Shown: in pieces, positions 6,292-6,742 of the stretch
Numbering within the stretch: position 1 is the stretch's first letter
Layout of the letters: each line of letters begins with the position of its first letter
NCBI GenBank assembly: GCA_016929205.1
Contig: JAFGJF010000652.1
Span: 1-6,742, forward strand
DNA length: 6,742 nt
Direction of reading: 5' to 3'
From: Anaerolineae bacterium
Lineage (GTDB): Bacteria; Chloroflexota; Anaerolineae; JAFGEY01
Translations under genes and position numbers: made by a program
The notes under the pieces: generated by a model
What the model saw: the letters and a program-made list of their open reading frames with translations, nothing else
Told to the model about the DNA's origin: nothing
The model's database searches: none

Positions 6292-6742
6292 TTATCCCAC
6301 CATGCCTTCTGGCGCGGTTACCTCTTTTTGCGCCACTCCGTTTTCGGCAGTTTTGTCACAAAGACACTTGTTCCTACATTCTGAGAGAATGATTTGCCCT
6401 TTCATCACCGCTCTCATTGAAGCAAGGATCTCTCCTGCTCGCATATTCTTGCTCAGGAATCCATCGGCACCATGTCTAATTGCCTCGTAGAGATGCTCAT
6501 CTTGATCGTAAACTGTGAGCATAATGATCTTGACCTCGGGCAGTTCGCGCTTGATGGCACTAATAGCCTGCAATCCGTCGCTGTAAGGCATCTCCATATC
6601 CATCAAGATCAGATCGGGTATCAACTCGATCGCCTCAGCCAGTGCCACAATCCCGTCCCCGGCCTCTCCAACGACCTCAATGTCTGCCTCGCATTCGATC
6701 GCCTTTCGAACTCCTTGTCTGAAAAGTGTGTGATCATCGGCC
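6292..6742 (-). CDS. Receiver-only response regulator, NarL/FixJ-like (5' end missing)
   Basis: The frame is open to the window edge and gives 149 residues plus the stop, so probably only a handful of N-terminal residues are missing. It begins A-D-D-H-T-L-F-R-Q-G-V, the acidic pocket typical of NarL-type receivers. The phosphoacceptor Asp lies in L-I-L-M-D-M-E-M-P (visible residue 48), the conserved Thr in I-M-L-T-V (76) and the Lys in F-L-S-K-N (98), so phosphorylation should be possible. After the receiver come only about 31 residues, including C-x3-C-x-C, and then TAA. The LuxR-type helix-turn-helix that gives NarL proteins about 210 to 220 residues is absent, and other frames in the tail do not encode it. 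The gene ends 3 nt before the membrane-fusion protein, implying co-transcription. It probably acts by protein contact rather than DNA binding; its sensor kinase is not in view. Confidence 0.88.
   Translation of the reverse strand, partial: ADDHTLFRQGVRKAIECEADIEVVGEAGDGIVALAEAIELIPDLILMDMEMPYSDGLQAISAIKRELPEVKIIMLTVYDQDEHLYEAIRHGADGFLSKNMRAGEILASMRAVMKGQIILSECRNKCLCDKTAENGVAQKEVTAPEGMVG
6295..6301 (-). promoter_or_regulatory. Ribosome binding site of the membrane-fusion protein gene
   Basis: The minus strand reads GGTGGGA inside the last codons of the response regulator, 6 nt before ATG 6288-6286. It is an imperfect but usable Shine-Dalgarno, and its position suggests translational coupling to the upstream gene. 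Confidence 0.45.

Larger units (their letters stand above)
132..6742 (-). other. Predicted polysaccharide assembly/export operon
   Basis: Five co-directional genes follow one another with gaps of 3, about 38 and 34 to 91 nt and one 8-nt overlap, and I see no convincing internal terminator or promoter. Chain-length control, flipping, acylation and a membrane adaptor are functionally coherent. The promoter lies beyond 6742. Confidence 0.7.

Noticed and set aside
6292..6400. Frameshifted LuxR-type HTH hidden in the response regulator's 3' end
   Set aside because: The alternative frames I read across the tail do not give HTH-like sequence, and the next gene starts 3 nt after the stop, leaving no room for a 65-residue domain.
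1..6742. CRISPR arrays, tRNA or rRNA genes, insertion sequences
   Set aside because: No regularly spaced long repeats, no cloverleaf-like or rRNA-like segments, and no transposase-like frames or terminal inverted repeats were seen. Coding sequence fills nearly the whole window.

Overview
All supportable genes in this window lie on the minus strand, so the biology reads from position 6742 down to 1. The layout is that of one compact operon for assembly and export of a surface polysaccharide. In transcription order it holds a receiver-only response regulator (5' end cut by the window edge), a lipoprotein membrane-fusion protein of the HlyD/MacA type, a Wzz-like polysaccharide co-polymerase fused to a BY-kinase-like ATPase domain, an LpxL/HtrB-family acyltransferase, and a Wzx-like oligosaccharide flippase. 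Junctions are tight: a 3-nt gap, then about 38 nt containing a 20-bp tandem duplication, then 34 to 91 nt depending on the start chosen, then an 8-nt overlap. This supports a single transcript. After the flippase an AT-rich gap of about 93 bp holds an 11-bp inverted repeat. A strong Shine-Dalgarno then precedes what looks like the first 12 codons of a further minus-strand gene that leaves the window.

Functionally, the flippase would move lipid-linked repeat units across the membrane. The co-polymerase would set chain length and organise polymerisation. The acyltransferase may decorate a lipid or glycan. The membrane-fusion protein may bridge the membrane and the outside. The response regulator may link the locus to a two-component signal. 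No glycosyltransferase, polymerase, priming transferase, OPX-type (Wza-like) exporter, or ABC permease/ATPase partner for the membrane-fusion protein is present, so those must lie elsewhere.

Several proteins keep the family fold but lack a hallmark residue or domain. The co-polymerase has a Walker A in which the catalytic Lys position is Gly, and it lacks the C-terminal Tyr cluster. The acyltransferase has the His but not the acidic residue of the H-x4-D/E motif. The response regulator has an intact receiver but no DNA-binding domain. An operon with several such departures is the most notable thing here.

The organism cannot be fixed from the sequence alone. Moderate G+C (about 50%), the style of the HlyD-like protein (lipobox plus coiled coil with a repeated KGVD segment) and an LpxL-like enzyme inside an exopolysaccharide operon fit Chloroflexota (Anaerolineae/Caldilineae-like) best in my judgement. 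This is inference from remembered family patterns, not a search result.
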